A stretch of DNA of 64,000 nt, from assembly GCF_007018905.1 (NCBI RefSeq), contig NZ_CP041402.1, positions 2,034,001-2,098,000 of the forward strand. Reading direction: 5' to 3'. The translations under genes were made by a program, and so were the position numbers. This stretch comes from Tardiphaga sp. vice304 (GTDB lineage: Bacteria; Pseudomonadota; Alphaproteobacteria; Rhizobiales; Xanthobacteraceae). The notes beneath the pieces were generated by a model. The model saw only the letters and a list, made by a program, of their open reading frames with translations. It was not told the origin of the DNA and made no database searches. This document shows, piece after piece, positions 7,706 to 18,881 of this stretch (position 1 is the first letter of the stretch; every line of letters begins with the position of its first letter).

Positions 7706-9385
7706 TTGCCAGATCACAACACACTCGGCCTCGCCTCTCATTGTCCCACAGACAACCGTGACAATGCTCAAGCTCTTCGGTCCTTCCCCTGGCCGGGGGA
7801 CAAAGCCATGCACCTGAAGTGGCTTCTCCCGCTTCTGCCAGAGTGCAATCATTACGTTGAGCCGTTCGGCGGCTCAGCCGTCGCCCTGCTGAACCGGCCC
7901 AACTCGCCAATCGAGACGTACAACGACCTTGATGGGGAGGTCGTAAACTTCTTCGGGATCGTGCGGGACCAACCCGATGAACTTAAGCGTCTCATCGACC
8001 TCACACCCTACAGCCGCGCCGAGTTCGCGGCTTCGCTCGGCCCGAGCGAGCACCTATCCGACCTGGAGAGAGCAAGACGTTTCTATGTTCGCGTGAGGCA
8101 AAGCTACCAAGGATTTTCCGTGAACGCGCTTCCGTATAACTGGGGGACGACACCGAACGAGAGCAGGAATGGAATGTCCCTCGCTTCGGCACGCTTCAGG
8201 TCTGGCGCGACTCGGTTCAACGATCTTGCGTCACGACTAAGCGGGGTTTTAATGGATAGCCGCCCTGCCATGTCAGTCATAGCGGCACTAGACGCGCCGG
8301 ACAGGCTATTCTATTGCGATCCGCCATATGTGGCTGAGACGTGGAAACGCAAAGATAAAACCTACACCAACATCTTGACCGACGATGATCATCGAGACCT
8401 TGCGAGTGCTCTCAATGAGTGTCGTGCCAAGGTGGCGATCTCGGGCTATGATTCCGTCCTCTACAGCGATCTTTACCCAGCGGCCAAGTGGCGGAAGATA
8501 ATTGCTCCCCCTCAGAGAAGCCACGCGTCCAAACGCTACCGGCAGGAAGTTCTCTGGTGCAACTACGGGGACGATGGGAAGCGGCTTCGGCACACAATGG
8601 TCGCCGGGGCGGTGTTGGAAAATCCAACCCCCGCCAACACTCAGGTGAACGTGCTCGTCTCCCAAGTAGCGCTCGCAGCAATCGATGCCTGGAAGGCAAA
8701 AGGTCGCCAGCATAAGGCGCTCCACGCCTTCATGGGACGTACATACAGCCTCGCAAGCAAACTCAGCGATGACGAATCCGAATTCAACCGTATCATGCAG
8801 GCTCGGGGTATAAAGAAGCCGAAGCTCGATCACCTTTATTATCACCTGATCCAAGCATTTCAGCCCGAGGAACAGCGCGCTGACCCCGACATGAAGTCGG
8901 AAGCGTCGCGCTTGAAGCGGGCTTTCATCCAAGCCGAGGCGCTTGGCTACACGCCGGGGGATTTTGTGCGCCGGATCGAGCGCAAGGAAGTCGTGGCCGG
9001 AAGAAGGATCAGCGGCGTTAACAAGCTGATCAAGCTGGCTCGACTCTCAAAGCCGCTAAAGAGGGTGGATTTCACTTCCGAAGCGGCCGGACTGCCGGGC
9101 ATGGCCCTTCCTGATCGCGGTGCAAGCTTCATCGACTTGTCGGGCTACCTCGCCACGATGCTGAATAAGGCCATTCCACATGGTGAGCGGCTCACTGCGA
9201 TGGATGCGGCAGCGGACGCAGCGGAGAGGGCGGGCGTCTCGCCGGACCAGATTGAATTTCACCTATCGGTAATCCCAGGCCGGGTAACCATTGCCCCGGC
9301 CGCCCTCACCGGACGACCGGAGCCATGGCGGTCTCGTCCCAAGGCTCGCCGGTCGAAAGGGCTCGCAACAGCTTCGACAATCTGA
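7706..9385 (+). CDS. D12-class (Dam-like) adenine DNA methyltransferase with long C-terminal extension
   Basis: This 559-residue protein should methylate N6 of adenine in a short target using S-adenosylmethionine. Residues about 26-33 (SFPWPGDK) and 51-60 (VEPFGGSAVA) are the SAM-binding motif, and DPPY at 205-208 is the catalytic motif. The SYQGFS segment and the order of motifs are those of the alpha-class Dam/D12 family. Family members are usually about 270 residues. Here roughly 270 more residues follow (from about 290), helical and basic, that I do not recognise. The start is uncertain: TTG 7706 is the only in-frame codon upstream of the PWPGDK motif. No restriction endonuclease is adjacent. 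Confidence 0.8.
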   Translation: MPDHNTLGLASHCPTDNRDNAQALRSFPWPGDKAMHLKWLLPLLPECNHYVEPFGGSAVALLNRPNSPIETYNDLDGEVVNFFGIVRDQPDELKRLIDLTPYSRAEFAASLGPSEHLSDLERARRFYVRVRQSYQGFSVNALPYNWGTTPNESRNGMSLASARFRSGATRFNDLASRLSGVLMDSRPAMSVIAALDAPDRLFYCDPPYVAETWKRKDKTYTNILTDDDHRDLASALNECRAKVAISGYDSVLYSDLYPAAKWRKIIAPPQRSHASKRYRQEVLWCNYGDDGKRLRHTMVAGAVLENPTPANTQVNVLVSQVALAAIDAWKAKGRQHKALHAFMGRTYSLASKLSDDESEFNRIMQARGIKKPKLDHLYYHLIQAFQPEEQRADPDMKSEASRLKRAFIQAEALGYTPGDFVRRIERKEVVAGRRISGVNKLIKLARLSKPLKRVDFTSEAAGLPGMALPDRGASFIDLSGYLATMLNKAIPHGERLTAMDAAADAAERAGVSPDQIEFHLSVIPGRVTIAPAALTGRPEPWRSRPKARRSKGLATASTI

Positions 9386-9595
9386 GCCGTCCCACCAAGC
9401 TCCCGGCCTGAATCACTCGCGAATGACGGAAAAACGAACCGTTTGCTCCAGCACGGTCGTGGTCCAGCCCACTAAGCGACTGCTGACCGGGGCATGAGCC
9501 ATCGTTTGCTTAACCTAAATGTATGAGACGCAGACCTGTCCGGCCTGCGACCTGTGCTGGTCAACAATGAAACGAGTTGACCTGAGCCCCAAGCT

Positions 9596-10531
9596 TCATC
9601 CAGCGATGGGAAGAATCCTTTGATCATTTGAGCCTGTGTGGCTCGGTGATGCAACGGGACGGGGCGCGGAGCCCCAAATCAGCTCATGCGGTCCGTCCCG
9701 TTGCATGTCGGACGCGTGGAGCTTGGCATAGGTAGCCGGTGGAAGATTGCCGATCGCGCTGTGAGGGCGGACGGTGTTGTAGTCGTCCTGCCATTCAGCA
9801 AGGACTTCGCGGGCATGGTTGAGGGACGAGAACAACGTCTCGTTCAGGAGTTCGTCGCGCAGGCGCCCATTGAAGCTTTCTACGAATGCGTTCTGCTGCG
9901 GCTTGCCTGGTGCGATGTAGTGCCATTCGATCCTGGTCTGCTGTGACCATCGCAAGATGGCCATGCTGGTAAATTCGGTACCGTTATCGCTGACGATCGT
10001 TAGCGGGGGACCACGCCGGGCGATCACCGCATCGAGCTCTCGGCCGACCCTTGTGCCCGAGAGCGACGTATCGGCAACCAATGCGATGCACTCGCGGGTG
10101 AAGTCGTCCACCACGGCCAGCATGCGGAAGCGCCGGCTGTCGGTCAGCGTGTCGCTGACAAAGTCGAGCGACCAGCGATGGTTGGGACCTTGGGGCAACG
10201 TCATCGGAGCCCTTGTTCCCAGCGCTTTCTTGCGACCACCACGCCGTCGAACCTGAAGCCGCTCCTCGGCGTACAGACGCCGCAGCTTCTTGTGATTGAT
10301 CGAAACGCCATCGATGCGCAACAGTAGGAGCAGGCGACGGTAGCCAAACCGCCGTCTGATATTGGCCAGTTCGCGCAACCTCGCGCGAATGACAACATCG
10401 TCGGGCCGCACGCTGCGATAGCGTACCGAGGTTCGATCCGCTCCGATGACCGCACACGCCCGCCGCTGGCTGACCTCAAAACTTGAACAAAGGTGAGCCA
10501 CAGCTTGTCGCTTCGCGACGGGCGTCATCAT
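9596..10531 (-). CDS. IS3-family transposase OrfB
   Basis: The rve/DDE integrase-core protein. Catalytic residues are visible in WSLDFVSDTL (first Asp), IVSDNGTEFTSMAI (second Asp) and AFVESFNGRLRDELL (Glu), with the IS3 signature YNTVRPHSAIG near the end. An N-terminal HTH_21 region (RRRFGYRRLLLLLRIDGVSI) precedes it. It is probably made mostly as an OrfAB fusion by -1 frameshifting at the seven-A run (10531-10537 on the plus strand as T7), where the OrfA frame ends in TGA TGA. Confidence 0.9.
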   Translation of the reverse strand: MMTPVAKRQAVAHLCSSFEVSQRRACAVIGADRTSVRYRSVRPDDVVIRARLRELANIRRRFGYRRLLLLLRIDGVSINHKKLRRLYAEERLQVRRRGGRKKALGTRAPMTLPQGPNHRWSLDFVSDTLTDSRRFRMLAVVDDFTRECIALVADTSLSGTRVGRELDAVIARRGPPLTIVSDNGTEFTSMAILRWSQQTRIEWHYIAPGKPQQNAFVESFNGRLRDELLNETLFSSLNHAREVLAEWQDDYNTVRPHSAIGNLPPATYAKLHASDMQRDGPHELIWGSAPRPVASPSHTGSNDQRILPIAG

Positions 10532-10791
10532 TTTTTTGAATTGAGATCCTTCAACATGGCGTTGTCGAGCATCGCTTCGGCCAGCAGCTTTTTTAGCTTG
10601 GCATTCTCGTCGGTCAGAACCTTCAGGCGGCGGGCCTCCGACACATCGAGCCCACCATACTTCGCCTTCCATTTGTAGAACGTCGCGCTGCTGATCCCGT
10701 GCTTGCGACAAACGTCCCCGGTCTTTGAGCCTGCCTCGTGCTCCCGCAGGATCGCGATGATCCGCTCTTCCGTGAACCTCGACTGCTTCAT
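10528..10791 (-). CDS. IS3-family transposase OrfA
   Basis: An 87-residue protein with an N-terminal helix-turn-helix (RFTEERIIAILREHEAGSKT, then RKHGISSATFYKWKAKYGGL) and a leucine-zipper-like helix (LKVLTDENAKLKKLLAEAML). This is the standard IS3 OrfA layout, which binds the element ends. Its frame ends over the A7 slippery run that leads into OrfB. Confidence 0.9.
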   Translation of the reverse strand: MKQSRFTEERIIAILREHEAGSKTGDVCRKHGISSATFYKWKAKYGGLDVSEARRLKVLTDENAKLKKLLAEAMLDNAMLKDLNSKK

Positions 10792-10863
10792 CTCCGTCTC
10801 CCTTCAGGTGACGGATTCTACCCATTTTTGGCGGAAGTTCAGGGGCTCAGGTCAGAGTCGCCT

Positions 10864-12348
10864 TCATCCAGCACTGAGCGGCGTAGCGTACTTCGTGGGT
10901 CGCCCTGGCCCCCGGTGAATTCCTGCTGCCTCTCTCCGTCCACGCTCAACTGATCGCGCCCGCCGCTTCCGGTCGGCGTCGCGTTTCCGGCGCTCAGCCT
11001 GTCGCTCGGCTTTGCTACGCTCGTCCACCTGGATCGGTCTCCGACCTGCGTTCGGCCGTTTGAAGTCGATGAGCTTGGCCTCCTCAACACCATGCAGCGT
11101 TACATCAGCAATCCGACCATCGACAAGGAAGTCTCGAACTGCCTCCGCTTGCCAGACATCGTAGACGTAGATGTCATAGCGCCCGTAGAAGTCCGGATTC
11201 CGAATCGCACCTCGCATCACGAACTGCTGGATATCTTCAATCTCACGGGCTCGTACGATCTGATCCTTGGTGAGACCGAACATTTCCAAGATCGCGGAGT
11301 CGGCGTCTTGCGCTTTGTTGGAATAGATGATCGCACAGGAAGTGAGTTGCCTATAAGCGTTCGTTCCTGCTTGGCGCGGACGTACCATCTTGCCTTTAAG
11401 CAGCGCCCTAAAACGGTCAAGGACAAGTTTGTTGCCCGACCAAAACCCCAGGTCAGGTAGCTTGCCGAGATAACGACCGACAATATCGAGGCAATCGCCC
11501 CCGTCGCCATCCTTCCAGAACTCGGTCGAGCCATGGTGCCTTGCGAAATAGTGGATGTGCACGTCTGGTTGATCCAACCGGGGAGATTCGATCAATTCGC
11601 GGCAACACTCGATCTCGTCGGGGAATATGCTGTTGGTCGCTATAGCGCACAGACTGGTATTATAACCGGACGCCGCGATCTTTACGCTCGCGCACATAGC
11701 AAGGTCACGAGGTGTCCAGAGAGACCACCAACGGATTGGCTTGGATCGGTCGAACGCTTCGTCCCAGGTTTTTACATCAACATACACCCCTGAAACGCTG
11801 AGTACGCGTTTGTGAAAGGCAGCAAGCTGATCGACCAGATCGTCTTGTATGAAGTGCCTAATAGATGGCGAATCAGCTTTCGACTGCACCTTGCACCACT
11901 TCGTGCCCTCGACGTTGGTTAGATCGTACAGCGTCTCAAGCAATCTAGACCCTACGGGCACTTGAAACTTACCGGATGCTACGGCGTCGGGAGTTTCATC
12001 GATACGAACGTGCCAACCTTTTATTTCGGCCGGATCGATTGATTGAAGTCCTTCGTGCGTTATAGCCAGAATGACATGGTGTGCGTTTTGATGCTGGCGA
12101 CAAGCGTCAACGACACGCCGCTGAATCGGACCGGCTACGCGTTGGTCAGAGTGGATTGAGATTATTGTTGGTTGCGCTCCCGGCTGCCCCGCAAGTGATC
12201 TGAGCGACAGGACGTGTTCTTCAATCAGTGCCGTTCGAGGAACCGCAAGAATGTATCGACCTAGGCAGGTAATCATCTCGTTTAGCATCCGAAACGTTTT
12301 TCCCGATCCGGGCAAACCCTCGATTATGGTAATGCATGTAGGTTTCAT
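10864..12348 (-). CDS. P-loop NTPase, helicase-like, function unknown
   Basis: This 494-residue protein has a clear Walker A motif at residues 11-18 (GLPGSGKT) directly after a beta strand (TCITIIE). A candidate Walker B lies near residue 115 (WHVRIDETPDAV). The rest is moderately charged with no recognised accessory domain. The last 70 residues are very basic (DERSKAERQAERRKRDADRK and onward), as in nucleic-acid-binding tails. ATG 12348 has a GGAG ribosome site. The overall build suggests a superfamily 1/2-like ATPase of plasmid or island origin, perhaps for replication or transfer, but that is a guess. Stop TGA 10864-10866 is nine bases from the IS407-type insertion. Confidence 0.7.
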   Translation of the reverse strand: MKPTCITIIEGLPGSGKTFRMLNEMITCLGRYILAVPRTALIEEHVLSLRSLAGQPGAQPTIISIHSDQRVAGPIQRRVVDACRQHQNAHHVILAITHEGLQSIDPAEIKGWHVRIDETPDAVASGKFQVPVGSRLLETLYDLTNVEGTKWCKVQSKADSPSIRHFIQDDLVDQLAAFHKRVLSVSGVYVDVKTWDEAFDRSKPIRWWSLWTPRDLAMCASVKIAASGYNTSLCAIATNSIFPDEIECCRELIESPRLDQPDVHIHYFARHHGSTEFWKDGDGGDCLDIVGRYLGKLPDLGFWSGNKLVLDRFRALLKGKMVRPRQAGTNAYRQLTSCAIIYSNKAQDADSAILEMFGLTKDQIVRAREIEDIQQFVMRGAIRNPDFYGRYDIYVYDVWQAEAVRDFLVDGRIADVTLHGVEEAKLIDFKRPNAGRRPIQVDERSKAERQAERRKRDADRKRRARSVERGRREAAGIHRGPGRPTKYATPLSAG

Positions 12349-12547
12349 TTTTCTCCGTGTTTGATCACGCCAAATGCGTCCGCTGCGTGTCTATGTATTT
12401 AGGATTATTGCGGACGTAATTATTTCTACCCGGTTCTGTGTCAGATAGCGAAATTGAAATGCAGCACGGGAAGGGAACGGAGGCGATCCGACGTGCTGAG
12501 CGAACGCGAAGCCGTCGAGCCGAACGGCTCCCGATCACGTGATGCTT

Positions 12548-12570
12548 GGGTGGCCCCTTTTTGGCCACCC
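12548..12570. terminator. Perfect 8-bp hairpin, possible terminator or origin element
   Basis: GGGTGGCC (12548-12555) pairs with GGCCACCC (12563-12570) across a 7-base loop CCTTTTT. No T-run follows the stem on either strand, so an intrinsic terminator is not strongly supported. Confidence 0.4.
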
Positions 12571-12793
12571 GGCATGCCATTGCGTTGGGCTAAGTGAGAT
12601 CAACCGCCTTCGCGCTGCTCGGCGTCGATCTGCGCTCCGCCCTTCAGGACGGCTGTCGGCGTGCGCCTCCGCCTCTCTTCGTGCGAGCGACTTCAAGTGC
12701 TGCTTTTTGAGCCCAGATCGATGTCGGCACGATCTGTCGCTGCCACTCAAGCCGGAGTTCTTTTCTTCCTCAGGACTGGGAACCTGAAAACAC

Positions 12794-12810
12794 GAGCGCC
12801 GAAGGCGCTC
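12794..12810. repeat. Perfect 7-bp hairpin
   Basis: GAGCGCC and GGCGCTC flank a 3-base loop (GAA). It lies about 85 bases beyond the 3' end of the histidine kinase gene and may be its terminator, although no U-tract is visible. Confidence 0.35.
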
Positions 12811-12896
12811 CTAGACGCGCGAGAGACACCATGTGTTCCTAGAAAGATTAGCGTGCCATTGTTCAACAGTCAGATTAAACGCGCTAAGCGCCAACA

Positions 12897-14543
12897 CTAT
12901 CGGCATAGATAATCGATTGATTTAGGTTCGGTAGGGATAGTCATAGAAAAATTGAGGCCGGTTTCAAGAAAGTTGATCTTCACTTCGGCGGATAAACCAG
13001 CGGCTAACTGCATGATAAGTTTCGTGCCGAAATTGCCTTTTTCCGGAATTCGAACGGTTGGACCTTGTTCTTCGATCCAGTCGAGCTTGGTTGTATTTGG
13101 TCCATCCGACATCCAAGAAATTGTCAAGCGGCCTTTGTCCACAGACAATGCACCATATTTTGCGGCGTTGGTGGCGAGTTCATGGATGATCATACCGAGC
13201 GATACGGCTTCCTTCGATGCTAGTTCAACAACACCGCCAATCATAACGATACGACTTGAGTCCGTGTTCTGAAAAATGTTCACTTCATTCAATAGAATTT
13301 CTCGCAACTCGATTGTATCCCAGCTTTTTTCCGTCAAGAGGTCGTGGGTTCGGGCGAGTGAAACGATACGGCTAGAAAAACTCGCGCTGTAGTCAGAGAC
13401 ATTTTTGGCGGTTTTTTTTGCCATCAGTGCAACGGCCTGAACGATGGCCAGCGTATTTTTTACGCGGTGGTTCAATTCGTTGACGAGAATGATATGATGT
13501 TCTTCACGATTGATGATCGCATTGCTGGCGCGCTCGAATGCAGCAAGCGTGATGTCAACTTCGCGAAGGCCAGTTCGTTTGAAGATCAATCGGTCCTTGC
13601 GCAACAGGGCCTCCGAGCCATTCTCAAGTGCTTTCATGGGTCTGACGATTGTGCGACTTGCAAGCGACGCAAGTATCACGCTGAGCAAAAGCATCGCGCA
13701 CGAAGTTAAACCTAAAAGCCACATTGATTGTTGAAATGGCGCTTCCAGTGTCGCGACACTTGCTCCGATACTGATTGTCCATCCGCTATCGGATAAGTTT
13801 GTAAATGCAGAATGAAGGGGTTGCCCCTCTTGTGAGATGTTTTGGACATATCCCTCCGCGCTGTTATTGGATGCTGCCCGCCAACCCGCACTGATCGGTT
13901 TGCCTACAAATTGATCGTTTGCAATGCTTCGCGCGACGAAATTGCGATGACGATCACCGATGCCCGCTACCCATCCATCCGGAAGATTCTGGGCGCGGAG
14001 AATTTTCGCAAAGACATTGGCATCGAGACCGATGACGACATCAAAAGAAGTGCCTTTTGCGGAGACAATCGGGACAAAGATGCCAATAGCAGGCCGCTTA
14101 GCGACCGGCCCAATGATGGCATCCCCCACTTGTTCCAGACCTGTTTTCATCGCTCGCTTGTGAGCGTCGAGCGGTTCTACTTTCGGCAGGATGTCCTCAT
14201 AGCCTCGCAGGGTATTCAATAGCTGTTGGCCGTCCTCATCAGCTACGACGGCCCATGCATCCGGAAGTTTCGACAATGCCTGAAGGGCTACAGTACGAAA
14301 CCGATAAAAATCCTTAGAATCCAAAAGCTCTGATGCGCCCAGACTGAAACCGATTGCTGCGTACTTTTTTATCTCAGCGTCCACGGCGGCGGCCAGCGCG
14401 CGAGTTGTAGCCACTAATGTTTGTTTTTGGTCTTCGATTTGAACTGCGGCCAATCGGTAAAATATCGCGACACTTGTCCCGATCAGAGGGACTGCAATAA
14501 TCAAGATGGTGAGCAGAAGCCGGGTCCGAATTGAAGACAGCAT
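12897..14543 (-). CDS. Membrane HWE/HisKA_2-type sensor histidine kinase
   Basis: A 548-residue protein. The first membrane helix (LLLTILIIAVPLIGTSVAIF, about 9-29) is followed by a periplasmic region of some 240 residues resembling a double-Cache sensor. A second helix (SMWLLGLTSCAMLLLSVILA), a HAMP-like linker, and a kinase core with the phospho-acceptor His in NELNHRVKNTLAIVQAVALM and an N-box HELATNAAKYGAL follow. These mark the HWE/HisKA_2 group of alphaproteobacterial kinases. ATG 14543 is chosen for its position before the signal helix and the GGGGAA upstream; the frame opens to 14597. No response regulator lies nearby. An IS21 element sits 54 bases upstream and probably separates the gene from its original promoter. 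Confidence 0.85.
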   Translation of the reverse strand: MLSSIRTRLLLTILIIAVPLIGTSVAIFYRLAAVQIEDQKQTLVATTRALAAAVDAEIKKYAAIGFSLGASELLDSKDFYRFRTVALQALSKLPDAWAVVADEDGQQLLNTLRGYEDILPKVEPLDAHKRAMKTGLEQVGDAIIGPVAKRPAIGIFVPIVSAKGTSFDVVIGLDANVFAKILRAQNLPDGWVAGIGDRHRNFVARSIANDQFVGKPISAGWRAASNNSAEGYVQNISQEGQPLHSAFTNLSDSGWTISIGASVATLEAPFQQSMWLLGLTSCAMLLLSVILASLASRTIVRPMKALENGSEALLRKDRLIFKRTGLREVDITLAAFERASNAIINREEHHIILVNELNHRVKNTLAIVQAVALMAKKTAKNVSDYSASFSSRIVSLARTHDLLTEKSWDTIELREILLNEVNIFQNTDSSRIVMIGGVVELASKEAVSLGMIIHELATNAAKYGALSVDKGRLTISWMSDGPNTTKLDWIEEQGPTVRIPEKGNFGTKLIMQLAAGLSAEVKINFLETGLNFSMTIPTEPKSIDYLCR

Positions 14544-14736
14544 CAAAAGTTCCCCGACCACATATATCGCAACGCTCTTGAAATAGTTTGGCGACACTGT
14601 AGCGCGTCAATCTGGATGGGAAGCGCGACAATCAGGATGGCAATTTAGCGGTCGCGGCGTGGGGATGATTGTCGCGGCCTGACGATAACGCAAGTGATAA
14701 TTGCGTGTCGTGGAGTTGATTGTCGTGGAGCGACAA

Positions 14737-17084
<2,348 letters not shown>

Positions 17085-17426
17085 TTACCAGCCGCCGTTA
17101 CCGCCAATGAGGCCCCTTCGGGCCGACACGCCGCTGCTGGGGTGCCTCCGGTCGGGCTACGCCCTCCCTTCGTCACCCCAGCAGCGGCGCATTCTCATCC
17201 TGATTGTCGCGGGATTCTCATCCTGATTGTCGCGCTACACGACACCATCTTTTATAATTACTTCGTCCATAATTCAACAATTACGGGACGCCGACCGAAC
17301 GTGTCATACCCATAGCTTGCTTGTGTCATGAGTCCGTGTCGGTCGAGAAGAAACAGCCGTACACAGGCAAAGCCTCGGGCGAGAATGCGGCCATTGCTTC
17401 GCAATGTCGGATCACCGCGTTAGAAG

Positions 17427-18044
17427 CTAAATGAGTGTTGGATCGTCGCCTGCCATCCTTACGGCTGTTAGACCTTCTTCGTATGACTGCTCTATCGATC
17501 TGCCCGCCGCTAGCGCAACGTAGAAGCCGGTGGAGAAATGTACGGCAGCGCCATCATTGATGGATTGATCCATACCGATAGTGAGGGGCAAGATCGCTGC
17601 GACCAAGTTGCAGAATTGCAAGCATTCAACACAACGCACTTTATCGTTTTTTGCTTATTCAGAAGCTCAGCGACTGCTTCTAACGGTACATCGATGGCTG
17701 CCTCGTTCTCGTCCTCGAAGACCAGCACGTCTGCATTTGCGTGGCCAGAAAAATGGACAATCTCGTATTGCTCGCGCAGCAACTGTCATCGCTGATTCTT
17801 GAGGCGTAGCAGCGGGCAATGTTTCATACATTATGCTGCTGCCTCGGGGGTCATTCCGTATAGCGTCCTTGATAGCTGGCGATTCGCCATTGACCCGCAG
17901 TTGTTTCTCGTCCCGAGGGCTACACAGCACGTACAAGACCCGTACCGCGTCCAGTATCTCGGTGAGATCATGCATGATGTCGCCAGACGACCTAATCTGT
18001 AGGCAACGCAGGCTTTGATCGCGCCTTCGCGGATACGGATTCAT
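17427..18044 (-). pseudogene. CHAT-domain (caspase-like) protein, multiply frameshifted
   Basis: Three consecutive frames together read as one protein. First comes HDLTEILDAVRVLYVLCSPR with a downstream acidic stretch. Next is EQYEIVHFSGHANADVLVFE with VVLNACNSA, which holds the His and Cys of the CHAT protease dyad. Last comes LTIGMDQSINDGAAVHFSTG with FYVALAAGRSIEQSY. CHAT proteins are caspase-like peptidases, often in defence or cell-death operons. Frameshifts near 17760 and 17610 break it, so no active product is expected. It sits about 190 bases beyond the IS21 right end. I see no intact partner gene. Confidence 0.75.
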
Positions 18045-18165
18045 TTGCCTGTGGTCTCGGCACCCTCTCCGGTCAAAGCAGCCCGCTCAAACTGGTCTAG
18101 TTTCAGCACAATTCCATTGAACCAGCACCAGCCCATCAAAAATTATCTATTGAACCATTCAAAAT

Positions 18166-18175
18166 ATACCGGTAT
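18166..18175. promoter_or_regulatory. Palindrome ahead of the serine recombinase
   Basis: ATACCGGTAT is a perfect 10-bp palindrome 31 bases before the recombinase start. It is set among short repeats of TTGAACCA (about 18115 and 18150). It may be an operator or the recombinase's own site. No experiment or second copy supports this. Confidence 0.35.
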
Positions 18176-18205
18176 GATGTGAACCATCCTAACTGGACCG
18201 CAAGA

Positions 18206-18841
18206 ATGTTTGTACGAGCGTATTTGAGAGCGTCTTCCAAACTTCAAGATGCGACGCGTGCGCGCGAGCAGCTTAAGAGCTTCGCGGCGGAGCACGGTCT
18301 AAAGATCGCGGCGTGGTACGTGGAAAACGAAAGTGGAGCCAAGCTCGCTCGGCCAGAGTTGTTTCGACTTATTGAAGACGCCGAACAAAACGATCTGGCG
18401 TTGGTCGAAAATGTGGACCGAATTTCACGTCTTACCGCAGCCGATTGGGAGAGCCTAAAGGTCCAACTTTCGCGAAAACGCATTCGCGTTGTCGCGCTCG
18501 ATCTTCCAACTTCTTGGATGATGGCTTCCGCAAAGACGGACGAGTTCACCGGACGCATGTTCGACGCCATTAACAGCATGATGCTGGACATGCTGGCGGC
18601 AATTGCCCGCAAGGATTATGAGGACCGGAGGCGTCGCGTGGCGCAGGGCCAGGAGGCGGCGAAAAAAGCCGGTCGTTACCTAGGGCGGGTCGAGAATGTA
18701 GCGCGGAACGAGGGGATCGCCTCCATGCTGCGCTCTGGCGCATCGTGGTCGAAGGTCCAGGGCGCGTTCGAATGCAGCCGAGCCACTGTGGCCAAGATCG
18801 CCAAGCGAATCGCCCTGGTAGAGACGACTGCCAACACTTAA
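18206..18841 (+). CDS. Serine recombinase (resolvase/invertase family)
   Basis: A 211-residue small serine recombinase. The N-terminal catalytic domain starts FVRAYLRASSKLQDATRARE with the nucleophilic Ser in RASS. Later parts match the family: YVENESGAKLARPELFRLIE, LVENVDRISRLTAADWESLK, and a DNA-binding helix-turn-helix near the end (GASWSKVQGAFECSRATVAK). ATG 18206 is chosen because it begins right at the fold; the frame also opens from ATG 18179. It stands alone between the CHAT relic and the second IS5 copy, so it may be the remnant of a transposon or an inversion system. Confidence 0.88.
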   Translation: MFVRAYLRASSKLQDATRAREQLKSFAAEHGLKIAAWYVENESGAKLARPELFRLIEDAEQNDLALVENVDRISRLTAADWESLKVQLSRKRIRVVALDLPTSWMMASAKTDEFTGRMFDAINSMMLDMLAAIARKDYEDRRRRVAQGQEAAKKAGRYLGRVENVARNEGIASMLRSGASWSKVQGAFECSRATVAKIAKRIALVETTANT

Positions 18842-18881
18842 AGGCGCGCATATCCGCCCAGTAGTGATCATTTGCGTCTTA

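Larger units (their letters stand above)
9578..10854 (-). mobile_element. IS3-family (IS407-type) insertion sequence, 1,277 bp
   Basis: The outer ends are the inverted repeat TGACCTGAGCCCC (9578-9590, complement at 10842-10854), flanked by the direct repeat GAGT (9574-9577 and 10855-10858). A 4-bp duplication fits the IS407 group of IS3. Both open frames and a slippery A-run are present, so the element looks complete. It entered just downstream of the P-loop NTPase gene, nine bases after that gene's stop. Confidence 0.9.
12349..12896. other. Gene-free stretch rich in hairpins
   Basis: No frame here is convincing. It contains a perfect 8-bp hairpin (12548-12570), a perfect 7-bp hairpin (12794-12810) and several partial palindromes. 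It separates the 5' end of the NTPase gene from the 3' end of the histidine kinase (both minus strand), so the left part must hold the NTPase promoter. The structure would also suit an origin or transfer site, but I see no iterons or recognised nick sequence. Confidence 0.45.

Noticed and set aside
12548..12570. Known plasmid oriT
   Set aside because: No relaxase gene is present and no nick-site consensus that I know matches the surrounding bases.
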